64,000 nucleotides of DNA from Micromonospora sp. R77 (GTDB lineage: Bacteria > Actinomycetota > Actinomycetes > Mycobacteriales > Micromonosporaceae): the NCBI RefSeq assembly GCF_022747945.1, contig NZ_JALDST010000001.1:2852001-2916000 (forward strand). The letters run 5' to 3'. The notes beneath the pieces are model-generated. The model was not told the origin of the DNA. It saw only the letters and a program-made list of their open reading frames with translations, and did not search any database. Position numbers and translations under genes: made by a program. This document shows, one piece after another, positions 1-8,272 of this stretch (position 1 is the stretch's first letter; each line of letters begins with the position of its first letter).

Positions 1-537
1 CCAGTCGCCCCTGCTCGCCGCGTTGACCGGTTCGTCGAGGGCCATCTTCCGGCAGCCCTTCTGCGCGGGCAGGACGGCCGGATCGCCGTGCCAGTCGGGA
101 CCGGGTACCTTGACCCCGTCCGCTCGCACCACCCGGCCCGCCCGCTTGCCGTCGGCGGCCTGCCACAGTTCGTAGCTCAGTCCGCAGCCGCGCTGCGCGC
201 CGATCTCCCGGTAGTAGACGAACTGGTCGGGTCCTGGCACCGGCGGGGCCGGCGCCCGTTCGGCAGCCGCCGCCGTGCTGTTCAGCACGGCGGCCGCAGC
301 CGAACTGCTCGGCCCGTCACCCCCGAGCGGGAGAACGGACGGAGCCACCACGACGCCCGCGACCACCGCGGTGGCCACCGCGAAGCCGGCCAGCAGCCGA
401 CGTCCGGCCAGCCCGCGCCGGCCGGGTGCCGGGTTGCCTGCCAACAGCTTCACGGCACCGACGGGAGGTGCCTCGGTGGGCAGGTCGGCCAGCGCGTGGC
501 TGAACTCGTCGCTCAGCTTCCGGTCGAGATCACGCAT
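1..537 (-). CDS. CU044_5270-like membrane protein, partial
   Basis: The protein starts at ATG 537 and runs off the left edge, so its C-terminus is missing. It begins MRDLDRKLSDEF, has a short Arg-rich cytoplasmic segment, then one hydrophobic helix at about residues 48-70, followed by an Ala-rich extracytoplasmic region. This layout matches the CU044_5270 family, which in actinomycetes is usually encoded just after an ECF sigma factor and is suspected of modulating it. The start overlaps the last 8 bases of the sigma gene, so the two are probably translationally coupled. A zinc-binding anti-sigma motif is not visible in the part present. The family name rests on layout and context; the role is inference. 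Confidence 0.7.
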   Translation of the reverse strand, partial: MRDLDRKLSDEFSHALADLPTEAPPVGAVKLLAGNPAPGRRGLAGRRLLAGFAVATAVVAGVVVAPSVLPLGGDGPSSSAAAAVLNSTAAAAERAPAPPVPGPDQFVYYREIGAQRGCGLSYELWQAADGKRAGRVVRADGVKVPGPDWHGDPAVLPAQKGCRKMALDEPVNAASRGDW

Positions 538-1003
538 TGTGGTTCAGCCTTTCGCGCAGTCGTGCCAGGGCACGGTTGATCAGCGACTTGACGGTGCCCG
601 GCCGGCAGCCGAGCACGGTGGCGATCTCCTGCTCGGAGAGATCCTCGTGGTAGCGGAGGAACAGAGCCGCGCGTTGACGCGGGGACAGGGGGGCCAGCAT
701 CGCGACGAATTCCAGCGTCACCGCGGGCACGTGGGTCGCTGCCCCGAGCTGTTGCCGGTGACGGCGTTCCACCTGGCGCCGCCGTACCCAGGAGGTCACC
801 CGGTTCGCCACCGCGTGGCGTAACCACGCCTCGGGACGCTCCACGGTGTCCCGGTGCCGGTAGAGCTGCACGAAGACGTCCTGTACGACCTCCTCAGCGT
901 GAGCCAGCGATTCCGTGGTCACGTAGGCGAAGCGGACCAGCGGACCCCACTGCCGGCGGTAGACGACGTCGAAGTCCCACTGCTCGCCTGATGTTCGCCA
1001 CAC
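530..1003 (-). CDS. ECF RNA polymerase sigma factor (SigE-type)
   Basis: A 157-residue group 4 sigma factor. Region 2 lies at about residues 8-52 (FDVVYRRQWGPLVRFAY, then EEVVQDVFVQLYRHRD) and region 4 at about 95-150, with the helix-turn-helix SEQEIATVLGCRPGTVKSLI. It would recruit core polymerase to a small regulon. I prefer the GTG at 1003 because AGTAGGA lies five bases upstream. A GTG at 1030 and longer in-frame starts up to 1120 are open but lack a good ribosome site and only add unconserved residues. The gene is followed with an 8-base overlap by a one-helix membrane protein, the usual partner of this sigma subfamily. Confidence 0.88.
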   Translation of the reverse strand: MWRTSGEQWDFDVVYRRQWGPLVRFAYVTTESLAHAEEVVQDVFVQLYRHRDTVERPEAWLRHAVANRVTSWVRRRQVERRHRQQLGAATHVPAVTLEFVAMLAPLSPRQRAALFLRYHEDLSEQEIATVLGCRPGTVKSLINRALARLRERLNHNA

Positions 1004-1135
1004 ATCGGTCCTACTCTCAGCAAGTGTCACGTCGGAAGGGCGCACAGCAGCGGCCGCAGGTTCCGTGGTTCTCGGGGGGAAGGTCCGACCCTGCCCGCAG
1101 CCGGGGGGTCGCCGGACCATCGTGCGATACGTTAA

Positions 1136-1152
1136 CCTAACGATCGTTCAGG
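1136..1152. promoter_or_regulatory. Palindromic putative TetR-type operator
   Basis: The 10-bp perfect palindrome AACGATCGTT (1139-1148) is flanked by CCT and AGG arms and preceded by GTTAAC. It lies 45-60 bp upstream of the carboxylase start. Palindromes of this kind are common targets of TetR regulators of acyl-CoA catabolism in actinobacteria, which fits the downstream pair of genes. No TetR gene is present nearby, so the regulator is unknown. Confidence 0.4.
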
Positions 1153-1196
1153 TCAGTTGGTCCGCTCACGAGGCGGTCCATGGCGAGGGAGTCGGC

Positions 1197-2729
1197 GTGA
1201 CGCTCGACGGTGAGGCACTGGAGCAGCTGCGTAAGCGGGCCCGGGCCGGTGGTGCGGACAAGTACCACGCGGCGAACGCCGCCAAGGGCAAGCTCTTCGC
1301 CCGCGAGCGGGTCTCGCTCCTGGTCGACGAGGGCTCCTTCGTCGAGGACGGCCTCTATGCCAACGCGATGGCCGAGGGCCTCCCCGCCGACGGCGTGGTC
1401 ACCGGCACCGCCACCATCGACGGCCGGCCGGTCTGCCTGATGGCGAACGACTCCACGGTCAAGGCCGGCAGTTGGGGCGCGCGTACCGTCGAGAAGATCA
1501 TCCGGATCATCGAGCGGGCCTACTCGACCGGCGTGCCGATGGTCTACCTGGTCGACTCGGCCGGTGCCCGGATCACCGACCAGGTCGACCTCTTCCCCGG
1601 TCGGCGCGGCGCCGGCAAGATCTTCTGGAACCAGGTCCGCGCCTCCGGCTCGATCCCGCAGGTCTGCGCGCTGTTCGGGCCGAGCGCCGCGGGCGGGGCG
1701 TACATCCCGGCGTTCTGCGACGTGGTGGCCATGGTGGACGGCAACGCCAGCATGTATCTCGGCTCCGACCGGATGGTCGAGATGGTCACCGGGGAGAAGA
1801 CCACCCTGGAGGCGATGGGCGGGGCCAAGGTGCACTGCGCCGAGTCCGGCGTCGGGCACTTCCTCTGCAAGACCGAGGCCGACGCGCTCGACGTGGTGAA
1901 GACCTACCTGTCGTACCTGCCGGGCAACTGGCAGCAGCAGCCGCCGGCCGTCGCGCCGGTGCCGGCGTCCGAGAAGGTCGACCTGGCCGCGCTGGTCCCG
2001 GCCAGCGAGCGGCAGGCGTTCGACATGCGCCGGTACGTCAAGGGCCTGCTCGACGAGGGCTCCTTCTTCGAGATCCAGGCGCTCTGGGCCAAGGAGCTGA
2101 CCATCGGCTTCGGCCGGCTGAACGGCGAGGTCGTCGGCGTGGTCGGCAACAACTCGATGTTCAAGGGCGGCGTGCTCTTCGTCGACTCGGCCGACAAGGC
2201 GACCCGGTTCGTGCAGCTCTGCGACGCGTTCAACGTGCCGCTGCTCTTCCTGAGCGACGTGCCCGGGTTCATGGTCGGTAGCGCGGTGGAGAAGCAGGGC
2301 ATCATCCGGCACGGCGCCAAGATGATCACCGCGATCTCCGAGGCGACCGTACCCAAGATCTGCGTGGTGGTCCGCAAGGCGTACGGTGCCGGCCTCTATG
2401 CGATGGCCGGGCCCGGCTTCGAGCCGGACGCGACGATCGCGCTGCCCACCGCGAAGATCGCGGTGATGGGCGCGGAGGCCGCGGTCAACGCCGTCTACGC
2501 CAACAAGATCGCCGCGATCGAGGACGAGGCCGAGCGGGCCGCCTTCGTCGCCGCGAAGCGCGAGGAGTACGAGCGGGACATCGACGTCGTCCGGCTCGCC
2601 AGCGAGCTGGTGATCGACGCGATCGTCGAGCCGCACGAGCTGCGCGCCGAACTGGTCCGCCGGTTCACCGCCGCCCGCACCAAGGACCGGCACTTCTCCC
2701 GGCGCCGGCACGGCGTCACCCCGGTCTGA
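1197..2729 (+). CDS. Acyl-CoA carboxylase beta (carboxyltransferase) subunit
   Basis: A 510-residue biotin-dependent carboxyltransferase of the AccD/PccB/MccB family. It would transfer CO2 from carboxybiotin to an acyl-CoA (acetyl-, propionyl- or 3-methylcrotonyl-CoA) in the cytoplasm. Both crotonase-fold halves are visible. The N-terminal half has the acyl-CoA site around GPSAAGGAYIP; the C-terminal half has VPGFMVGSAVEKQGII and the second Gly-rich loop KAYGAGLYAMAG. The start chosen is GTG 1197, with GAGGGAG just upstream; an earlier in-frame start at 1065 would add an unconserved tail. No alpha (biotin carboxylase) subunit is in the window. The acyl-CoA dehydrogenase 107 bp downstream suggests a shared branched-chain or propionate catabolic role. 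Substrate is not determined. Confidence 0.93.
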   Translation: MTLDGEALEQLRKRARAGGADKYHAANAAKGKLFARERVSLLVDEGSFVEDGLYANAMAEGLPADGVVTGTATIDGRPVCLMANDSTVKAGSWGARTVEKIIRIIERAYSTGVPMVYLVDSAGARITDQVDLFPGRRGAGKIFWNQVRASGSIPQVCALFGPSAAGGAYIPAFCDVVAMVDGNASMYLGSDRMVEMVTGEKTTLEAMGGAKVHCAESGVGHFLCKTEADALDVVKTYLSYLPGNWQQQPPAVAPVPASEKVDLAALVPASERQAFDMRRYVKGLLDEGSFFEIQALWAKELTIGFGRLNGEVVGVVGNNSMFKGGVLFVDSADKATRFVQLCDAFNVPLLFLSDVPGFMVGSAVEKQGIIRHGAKMITAISEATVPKICVVVRKAYGAGLYAMAGPGFEPDATIALPTAKIAVMGAEAAVNAVYANKIAAIEDEAERAAFVAAKREEYERDIDVVRLASELVIDAIVEPHELRAELVRRFTAARTKDRHFSRRRHGVTPV

Positions 2730-2836
2730 CCGGACCGCGATCCCGCGGGACCGCCACCGCTCGGCACCGCGAACAGACCCAGCGATCCTCCGGCGTCACG
2801 AGCGACCGGCGGAGCCGTCCTTGACAGGAGGAACCG

Positions 2837-3991
2837 ATGGACTTCCGGCTCAGCGAGGAACAAGAGGCGCTGCGGGAGAGCGTGCGGGAATTCGCCCGCG
2901 AGGTGGTCGCCCCGACCATCGCCGAGCACTACGAGAAGCACACCTTCCCGTACGAGATGGTCCGGCAGATGGGCAAGATGGGGCTGTTCGGCCTGCCCTT
3001 CCCGGAGGAGCACGGCGGCATGGGCGGCGACTACTTCGCGCTCTGCCTGGCCCTGGAGGAGTTGGCCCGGGTCGACTCCAGCATCGCGATCACGCTGGAG
3101 GCGGCGGTCTCCCTCGGCGCGATGCCGATCTACCGGTTCGGCACTCCGGAGCAGCAGGCGCAGTGGCTGCCCAAGCTGCTCAGCGGTGAGGCGCTCGCCG
3201 GCTTCGGGCTGACCGAGCCGGGCACCGGGTCGGACGCCGGTGGCACCCAGACCCGTGCCGTGCTGGACGAGACGACCGGCGAGTGGGTGATCAACGGGTC
3301 GAAGGCGTTCATCACCAACTCCGGCACCGACATCACCGCCCTGGTCACCGTCACCGCGGTCACCGGCACCCGGCCGGACGGCTCGAAGGAGCTCTCCACC
3401 ATCATCGTGCCGTCGGGGACGCCCGGCTTCACGGTCGCGCCGGCGTACTCGAAGGTCGGCTGGAACGCCTCGGACACCCACGAGCTGACCTTCGACGACT
3501 GCCGGGTCCCGGCGGCGAACCTGCTCGGCGAGCGCGGCCGGGGCTTCGCCCAGTTCCTGCGCATCCTCGACGAGGGGCGGATCGCCATCGCCGCCCTGGC
3601 CGTGGGCCTCGCCCAGGGCTGCGTCGACGAGTCGATCAAGTACGCCAAGGAGCGGCACGCCTTCGGCCAGCCGATCGGCAACTACCAGGCGATCCAGTTC
3701 AAGATCGCCGACATGGAGCTGAAGGCGCACACCGCGCGGCTGGCCTACTACGACGCGGCGGCCCGGATGCTCGCCGGTGAGCCGTTCAAGCGGCAGGCCG
3801 CCATCGCCAAGCTGCACGCCAGCACCATCGCCGTGGACAACGCCCGCGAGGCCACCCAGATCCACGGCGGCTACGGCTTCATGAACGAGTACCCGGTGGC
3901 CCGCTTCTGGCGGGACTCCAAGATCCTGGAGATCGGCGAGGGCACCAGCGAGGTGCAGCGCATGATCATCGCCCGCGACCTCGGGGTCTGA
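2837..3991 (+). CDS. Acyl-CoA dehydrogenase (short/branched-chain type)
   Basis: A 384-residue FAD-dependent enzyme that oxidises acyl-CoA to trans-2-enoyl-CoA, passing electrons to ETF. The length is typical of the short/medium/isovaleryl-CoA group. Landmarks: N-terminal helical domain MDFRLSEEQEALRESVREF, substrate and FAD segment GFGLTEPGTGSDAGG (about 123-137), the HAFGQPIGNYQAIQFKIADM helix, QIHGGYGF, and the C-terminal EIGEGTSEVQRMIIAR, whose first Glu of EGT is the expected catalytic base. An excellent AGGAGG lies seven bases before ATG 2837. Position after the carboxylase subunit suggests leucine/isoleucine or propionate catabolism, but the acyl specificity cannot be read reliably. 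Confidence 0.93.
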   Translation: MDFRLSEEQEALRESVREFAREVVAPTIAEHYEKHTFPYEMVRQMGKMGLFGLPFPEEHGGMGGDYFALCLALEELARVDSSIAITLEAAVSLGAMPIYRFGTPEQQAQWLPKLLSGEALAGFGLTEPGTGSDAGGTQTRAVLDETTGEWVINGSKAFITNSGTDITALVTVTAVTGTRPDGSKELSTIIVPSGTPGFTVAPAYSKVGWNASDTHELTFDDCRVPAANLLGERGRGFAQFLRILDEGRIAIAALAVGLAQGCVDESIKYAKERHAFGQPIGNYQAIQFKIADMELKAHTARLAYYDAAARMLAGEPFKRQAAIAKLHASTIAVDNAREATQIHGGYGFMNEYPVARFWRDSKILEIGEGTSEVQRMIIARDLGV

Positions 3992-3992
3992 G

Positions 3993-4047
3993 TAAGGAGG
4001 GGCCCCCTGTTAACGCCTCCGGTAGAGCAGGGGGCCCTGCTTAACAC
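3993..4047 (+). repeat. Dispersed 55-bp GGGGCCCC/GTTAAC repeat, copy 1
   Basis: It begins AAGGAGGGGCCCCC, continues with TGTTAACGCCTC and GGTAGAG, and ends with GGGGGCCC and TTAACAC. It can fold as a hairpin through the two GGGGCCC blocks. It starts directly after the acyl-CoA dehydrogenase stop codon. Two further copies lie at 42375-42429 (same orientation) and 56675-56729 (inverted), also beside stop codons. A terminator-like role is possible. Confidence 0.8.
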
Positions 4048-4145
4048 CCGCGTCGCGGCAGCCGCTGTCGGATATCCGCAGCCGGCCGTCGGTTGGCCGA
4101 CGCTGTGCTGCCGATCGTCGGACCCGATCCGTACTCTTCGGGCCC

Positions 4146-4616
4146 ATGACTCCGGATCATGATCGTTCGCGGAGCCCGATCGGCCGTACCGGACTGGCCG
4201 ATCTGCTGCGGGGGCACCGGCGTACGGCCGGTCTGACCCAGGCCGAGCTGGCCTCCCGGGCGGGCGTCGGCGTGCGGACCGTCCGTGATCTGGAGCGGGG
4301 TCGTGCCGCGCGACCCCAGCGCACCACCGTCGAGCTGCTCGCCGACGCCCTGGCGCTGACCGGCGGGGCCCGCGCCGCCTTCCGCGCCGCGGCCCGGCCG
4401 GCCGCCACCGCGCCGCCCCACGAGGCCGCCGGGCAGCCCCGGCCACCGCCCCGGAGGCGCCGCACCACGAGGCCGCCCGGCAGCTCCCGGTCACCGGCCC
4501 CGCCGGCACCCCCACCGGTACGCCGATCGCGCTCCCGCCGCCGGTCCCGCTGGTCGGCCGGGACCGGGACGTCGCCGAACTCGCCGGGCTGCTCACCGCC
4601 GACCCGCCCGTGGTGA
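4146..4616 (+). CDS. XRE HTH N-terminal part of a frame-disrupted NB-ARC regulator
   Basis: The first roughly 90 residues form a clear Cro/CI-type helix-turn-helix (LADLLRGHRRTAGLTQAELASRAGVGVRTVRDLERG). After about residue 88 the frame becomes an unlikely Arg/Pro-rich string. The sequence that should follow (PVPLVGRDRDVAELAGLL, then the Walker A) continues in the next frame, so this and the ORF from 4610 are almost certainly one gene. The needed shift is -1 (or +2), and it falls in an Ala/Pro linker that carries an imperfect 47-bp tandem duplication. Either the gene is broken, the sequence has an indel, or the linker frameshifts naturally. Confidence 0.75.
   Translation: MTPDHDRSRSPIGRTGLADLLRGHRRTAGLTQAELASRAGVGVRTVRDLERGRAARPQRTTVELLADALALTGGARAAFRAAARPAATAPPHEAAGQPRPPPRRRRTTRPPGSSRSPAPPAPPPVRRSRSRRRSRWSAGTGTSPNSPGCSPPTRPW
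4410..4503 (+). repeat. Imperfect 47-bp tandem duplication at the frame break
   Basis: Two units start at 4410 and 4457. Their first 28 bases (GCGCCGC.CCACGAGGCCGCC.GGCAGC) agree at 26 positions, and the remainder is also similar with one indel. The spacing of 47 is 2 mod 3, which is exactly the shift needed to move from the HTH frame to the NB-ARC frame. Confidence 0.65.
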
Positions 4617-6766
4617 GCCTGGTCGGGCTGGCCGGGGTCGGCAAGACCGCGCTGGCCCTGGCGGTGGCGCACACCGTCGCCGCCGGCCATCCCGCCGGTG
4701 TCGCCGGGGTGCTGGTGGGGGAGGAATCCGACCCGGCGGACGTGCTCGCCACCTGTGCCGCGGTGTTCGGGGTGACCCGTCCGCACGAGCTGCCCGGCCG
4801 GTTCGCCGGACGGCCGGCGCTGCTGGTGGTGGACGCCGTCGAACGTGCCCCCGGGCCGGTGGCCGAGGCGCTGCACCGGTTGGTGGCGGCGGCCCCCACG
4901 CTGCGGGTGCTGGTCACCGGTCGGCATCCGGTGGGCGTGCCCGGCGAGCGGGTCTGGCCGGTCGCGCCGCTCGACGTGCCGCCGGCCGGGACCGAGCTGT
5001 CCGACCCGGCGGCTTTGGCGCGCTGGCCCGCGGCCATGCTCTTCACCGTCCGGCTCGCCCAGGCCCGCCGCGACCCGCCGACCCCCGCCGAGCTGCCCGC
5101 CCTGGTGGCGCTGGTGCGCCGGCTCGGTGGGCTGCCGCTGGCGATCGAGCTGATGGCCGCGCGCGGCCGGATCCTCGACGTCACCGAACTCCTCGACCGG
5201 TACGGCGACCGGGTGCTCGACCTCGCCACCGCCCCCGGCGGCCAGCCGACCTGGGACGCGTCCGACCGGGCGGCGGGCGCGGTGACCCTGCGGGAGGCGG
5301 TCGCGGCCAGTTACCGGCTGCTCGCGCCGGACGAGCGGGCGGCGCTGCGCCGGCTCTCCGCCTTCCGCAACCGCTGGTCGGTGGAGCTGGCCGAGGACCT
5401 GCTCGCCGAGGGCGTCGACGGGCAGGAAGCCGTCGACCCGGTGCCGGTGCTCGACCGGCTGCGCGAGCTCGGCCTGCTCAGCGTCCGGGGCACCGGCCCG
5501 TTGCGGTTCCGGCTGCTCGACGCGGTCCGCGACTTCGCCACCGAGCAGGCGGCCGGCGAGGGGGAGCTGACCGGCGTACGACGCCGGCACGCCCGGGTCG
5601 TCGCCGCCCTGGTGACCCGGACCGCGCCGGACCTGCTCGGGGTGGACCTGCCCGGGGCGGCGCACCTGCTGGACGAGTCGACCGGCGACATCATCGCCGC
5701 CCTGACCCACGCCGCCGTCGACGAGCCGGTCACCGCGCTGAGGCTGGCGGCGGCGCTGCCCCGCTGGTGGCGGCTGCGTGGTCGGGACGTGTCGGGGCGG
5801 CAGTGGCTGCGCCGGCTGCTGGCGGATCCGCGTACCGCCGCCGCGGATCCGGTGCTGCGGGCGTGGGCGTTGCTGGGGGTGGCCCGGCTGGCCGCCGAGC
5901 ACGGGGCGGGTGCCGAGGAGTTGCCGGCGGCGCGCACGGCGTTGGCCGTGTTCCGGGACGCGGGTGAGGTGACCGGGGAGGTGTCGGCGCGGACGGTGCT
6001 CTGCGCACTGTTGCAGGCGACCGGCGGGCACGAGGAAGCCCGCGAGCAGGCGGAGGCGGTCCTGGAGCTGGCGACCCGGCACGGTCGTACCCGGGACGTC
6101 GCGGTGGCCCAGAACAACCTGGCCTGGCACGACGTCCGGGTGGGTGACCTGGCGGGTGCCCGGCGACGGCTGGCCAGGGTCGACCGGCTGGCCGCGCAGT
6201 CCGGGCAGCAGCGCCTGCGGTTGCTCGCCCGGGCGAACCTGGCGGAGGTGACCCGCCTGGAGGGCCGGTACGCGGACGCGGCGGAGCAGGGTCGCCGGGT
6301 GGCGACGGCGCTGGCCGGACTGGGCGACCCGGGGCATCGGCGCCGGGTGCTCGGCACGGTGGGACTGGCGTTGGCGCAGGCCGGCCGTTCCGCCGAGGCG
6401 ATGGAGGTGGTGGCCGAGCTACGGGCCGGCGGGGCGCGCGGGCCGGGTGGCGACGGCGACCGGCCGGAGGTGACGGTCTGCGCGCTGATCGAGGGTCAGC
6501 TCGCGTTGCACCAGGGGGACCGGGAGTTGGCGGCCGAGTGGTTCGCGGCGGCGGCCGAGGCGGGGGTCGACGGCCAGGACCGGCGGGACGTCGTCGAGGC
6601 GCTGGTGGGTCTGGCCGCGAGCACCGCCGACGTGACGGTGCTGGACCGGCTGGACCGGGTCCGGCGGACGGGTGGGATCACCCTGCTGCCGCACGAGGAG
6701 GGGTTGCTCTACGCCCTGATGGCGCGGCGGGCCGGCGGGCCCGGTGGAGGCGTCGCCCGGAAGTGA
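4610..6766 (+). CDS. NB-ARC/TPR regulator, C-terminal part
   Basis: A 718-residue stretch from GTG 4610, although the homologous reading frame is open further upstream (PVPLVGRDRDVAELAGLL before the GTG). It has a P-loop NTPase of the STAND/NB-ARC type: Walker A GLAGVGKTALA at residues 6-16, Walker B-like ALLVVDAVE around 70-80, and a GLPLAIELMA motif near 180. A winged-helix segment and then Ala/Leu-rich helical repeats of TPR type follow, to the C-terminus. Such proteins (as in AfsR- or LuxR/XRE-linked STAND regulators) are ATP-gated transcription switches. The DNA-binding half is the ORF starting at 4146. The start at 4610 is probably not a true initiation site. Confidence 0.78.
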   Translation: MVSLVGLAGVGKTALALAVAHTVAAGHPAGVAGVLVGEESDPADVLATCAAVFGVTRPHELPGRFAGRPALLVVDAVERAPGPVAEALHRLVAAAPTLRVLVTGRHPVGVPGERVWPVAPLDVPPAGTELSDPAALARWPAAMLFTVRLAQARRDPPTPAELPALVALVRRLGGLPLAIELMAARGRILDVTELLDRYGDRVLDLATAPGGQPTWDASDRAAGAVTLREAVAASYRLLAPDERAALRRLSAFRNRWSVELAEDLLAEGVDGQEAVDPVPVLDRLRELGLLSVRGTGPLRFRLLDAVRDFATEQAAGEGELTGVRRRHARVVAALVTRTAPDLLGVDLPGAAHLLDESTGDIIAALTHAAVDEPVTALRLAAALPRWWRLRGRDVSGRQWLRRLLADPRTAAADPVLRAWALLGVARLAAEHGAGAEELPAARTALAVFRDAGEVTGEVSARTVLCALLQATGGHEEAREQAEAVLELATRHGRTRDVAVAQNNLAWHDVRVGDLAGARRRLARVDRLAAQSGQQRLRLLARANLAEVTRLEGRYADAAEQGRRVATALAGLGDPGHRRRVLGTVGLALAQAGRSAEAMEVVAELRAGGARGPGGDGDRPEVTVCALIEGQLALHQGDRELAAEWFAAAAEAGVDGQDRRDVVEALVGLAASTADVTVLDRLDRVRRTGGITLLPHEEGLLYALMARRAGGPGGGVARK

Positions 6767-6770
6767 GAGC

Positions 6771-6838
6771 GGGGGGTGGCGCGAGCGAAGAAGCCCCCTG
6801 GTGTTGCCCCTCGCTCATCGCTCGCGCCGGCACCCCCC
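6771..6838. terminator. Large inverted repeat between convergent genes
   Basis: Arms GGGGGGTGGCGCGAGCGA and TCGCTCGCGCCGGCACCCCCC are separated by about 29 bases. It sits 5 bp after the regulator stop codon and before the convergent marR, so it probably terminates the plus-strand transcript. There is no T-tract, as usual in high-G+C actinomycetes. The rest of 6839-7019 shows nothing further. Confidence 0.55.
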
Positions 6839-7019
6839 GGTGCTCCCCCGCTGCTCGGTAGCCTATCCGCCCCCGCTGGGCTGATTTGTCGGTTTCGGGA
6901 CGCTATTCGCCGCCGGCCGGTGAGTTCTGCCGGTCCTTCTGCCGGTTCCCGGTCCGCCGCTTCACCGCGCCGCCCGTTGGCGGTCCGTCGGTCGACGTGG
7001 GGTGCCGCGGGGCCGGGGT

Positions 7020-7529
7020 TCAGGGCTTCGGGCAGGTGGACTCGTCGGTCGGGGCGGGATCGGTGCTGCCGGCGGTCGCGCCCGGGTGGACCGCGTCCCG
7101 GACCCGGCGGAGGCCGTCGAGCAGGGCGTCGAGCGCGGCCGGCGCCAACTGGCCGGTGAACCACTGCTCGATGATCTGCAGGTGCCCGGGCAGGGTCTCC
7201 TCGAGTCGTTCCATGCCGGCCCGGGTGACCACCGCGTACGAGCTGCGGCGGTCGGAGGGGCAGGCCCGGCGGCGGAGCAGTCCGTCACGTTCCATCCGGT
7301 CCACCACCCGGGTGACACCGCTGGTGGAGAGCGAGGTCTGGGCCGCGAGGTCGGTCATCCGCAGCTGGTTCCCGGGCGAACGGACGAGCCGGGTCAGCAC
7401 CTCGAACTCCACCGGGGAGAGGCCGTGTTCCTCGTACTGGGCGGCGAACCGGGCGAACAGGCCGGCGTGTGCCTCCACGAGGAGGCCGACGGCGGTGATC
7501 CGGGGGTCGTCGAACGCGTTCTGGTCCAC
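7020..7529 (-). CDS. MarR-family transcriptional regulator
   Basis: A 169-residue winged-helix regulator. The core LSPVEFEVLTRLVRSPGNQLRMTDLA, recognition helix SLSTSGVTRVVDRMERDGL and wing RRACPSDRRSSYAVVT occupy about residues 37-105. The C-terminal dimer helix follows, and then a 25-residue Pro/Thr-rich tail. It is divergent from the YceI gene with a 101-bp shared promoter region, the common arrangement for a MarR protein that represses itself and its neighbour. The ligand is unknown. Confidence 0.92.
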   Translation of the reverse strand: MDQNAFDDPRITAVGLLVEAHAGLFARFAAQYEEHGLSPVEFEVLTRLVRSPGNQLRMTDLAAQTSLSTSGVTRVVDRMERDGLLRRRACPSDRRSSYAVVTRAGMERLEETLPGHLQIIEQWFTGQLAPAALDALLDGLRRVRDAVHPGATAGSTDPAPTDESTCPKP

Positions 7530-7548
7530 GAAGCCATCCTAGCAGTAC

Positions 7549-7579
7549 TTGACAGGGGGAATATTGCTGTGGCTATAGT
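7549..7579 (+). promoter_or_regulatory. Promoter of the YceI gene in the marR-yceI divergent region
   Basis: TTGACA (7549-7554) and TATAGT (7574-7579) are separated by 19 bp, slightly long but otherwise close to consensus. The block is AT-rich compared with its surroundings. TAGCA (7540-7544) and TGCTA (7580-7584) flank it as an inverted pair, and such arms could bind MarR. The transcript would carry a leader of about 40 nt ending in the CTGGAGG ribosome site. Confidence 0.55.
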
Positions 7580-7630
7580 TGCTACGTCAGCCGTTGGGCT
7601 ACTAAACAAACTTCCCTGGAGGACAGCACC

Positions 7631-8212
7631 ATGACCAGCAGCACCGGATCGGTTACCCGCGAGTGGGGCGGCCTCACCATCCCGGCGGCCGGCACCTACC
7701 TGCTGGACGCCGCGCACAAGCGGGTCGGCTTCGTCGCCCGGCACATGATGGTCAGCAAGGTCCGCGGCGAGTTCGCCGACGCGACCGCCACCGTCACCGT
7801 CGCCGAGGACCCCATGCAGTCCTCGGTGACCGCCACCATCCAGGCGGCCAGCATCGACACCAAGCAGGCCGACCGGGACGCGCACCTGCGCAGCCCCGAG
7901 TTCCTGGACGCCGAGGCGTTCCCGACCCTGGAGTACCGCAGCACCGGGGTGAAGTCCCGCGACGGCAACGAGTTCGTCCTCTCCGGCGAACTGACCATCA
8001 AGGGCGTCACCCGGCCGGTCGACCTGGAGGTCGAGTTCGAGGGCGTGGGCCGCACCCCGTTCGGCACCGACGTCTTCGGCTTCACCGCCAGCACCGAGAT
8101 CGACCGTGAGGACTTCGGTCTGACCTGGAACGTCGCCCTGGAGACCGGTGGCGTCCTGGTCGGCAAGAAGATCAAGATCGAGATCGAGGGCGAGGCCGTC
8201 CGCCAGGGCTGA
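7631..8212 (+). CDS. YceI-family lipocalin-like protein
   Basis: A 193-residue protein of the YceI family, an extended lipocalin fold that binds polyisoprenoid or amphiphilic ligands. Family signatures are visible: YLLDAAHKRVGFVARHMMVSKVRGEF near the N-terminus, ADRDAHLRSPEFLDAEAFPTL in the middle, and GELTIKGVTRPVDLEVEFEG. No signal peptide is present, which suggests a cytoplasmic form, as is usual for actinobacterial members. CTGGAGGA lies seven bases before ATG 7631. It is probably controlled by the divergent MarR protein. Its biochemical role in actinobacteria is not established. Confidence 0.93.
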   Translation: MTSSTGSVTREWGGLTIPAAGTYLLDAAHKRVGFVARHMMVSKVRGEFADATATVTVAEDPMQSSVTATIQAASIDTKQADRDAHLRSPEFLDAEAFPTLEYRSTGVKSRDGNEFVLSGELTIKGVTRPVDLEVEFEGVGRTPFGTDVFGFTASTEIDREDFGLTWNVALETGGVLVGKKIKIEIEGEAVRQG

Positions 8213-8238
8213 CCTCCCGCACCACGAACCACGAACCA

Positions 8239-8272
8239 CGGGCCCGCGCCGTCGCACCACGGCGCGGGCCCG
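8239..8272 (+). terminator. Rho-independent-like hairpin after yceI
   Basis: A perfect 14-bp stem CGGGCCCGCGCCGT / ACGGCGCGGGCCCG with a six-base loop, 27 bp after the yceI stop codon. No U-run follows. The rest of the 292-bp gap to 8504 holds only weak promoter-like AT-richer sequence around 8437-8455 (TAACGTAAAGGGTTCACAAT). Confidence 0.7.

Noticed and set aside
1137..2711. 524-codon open frame antisense to the acyl-CoA carboxylase gene
   Set aside because: Long antisense frames are expected at this G+C content; the translation is Asp/Val/Arg/Gly-rich with no domain, and the plus-strand frame has full family motifs.
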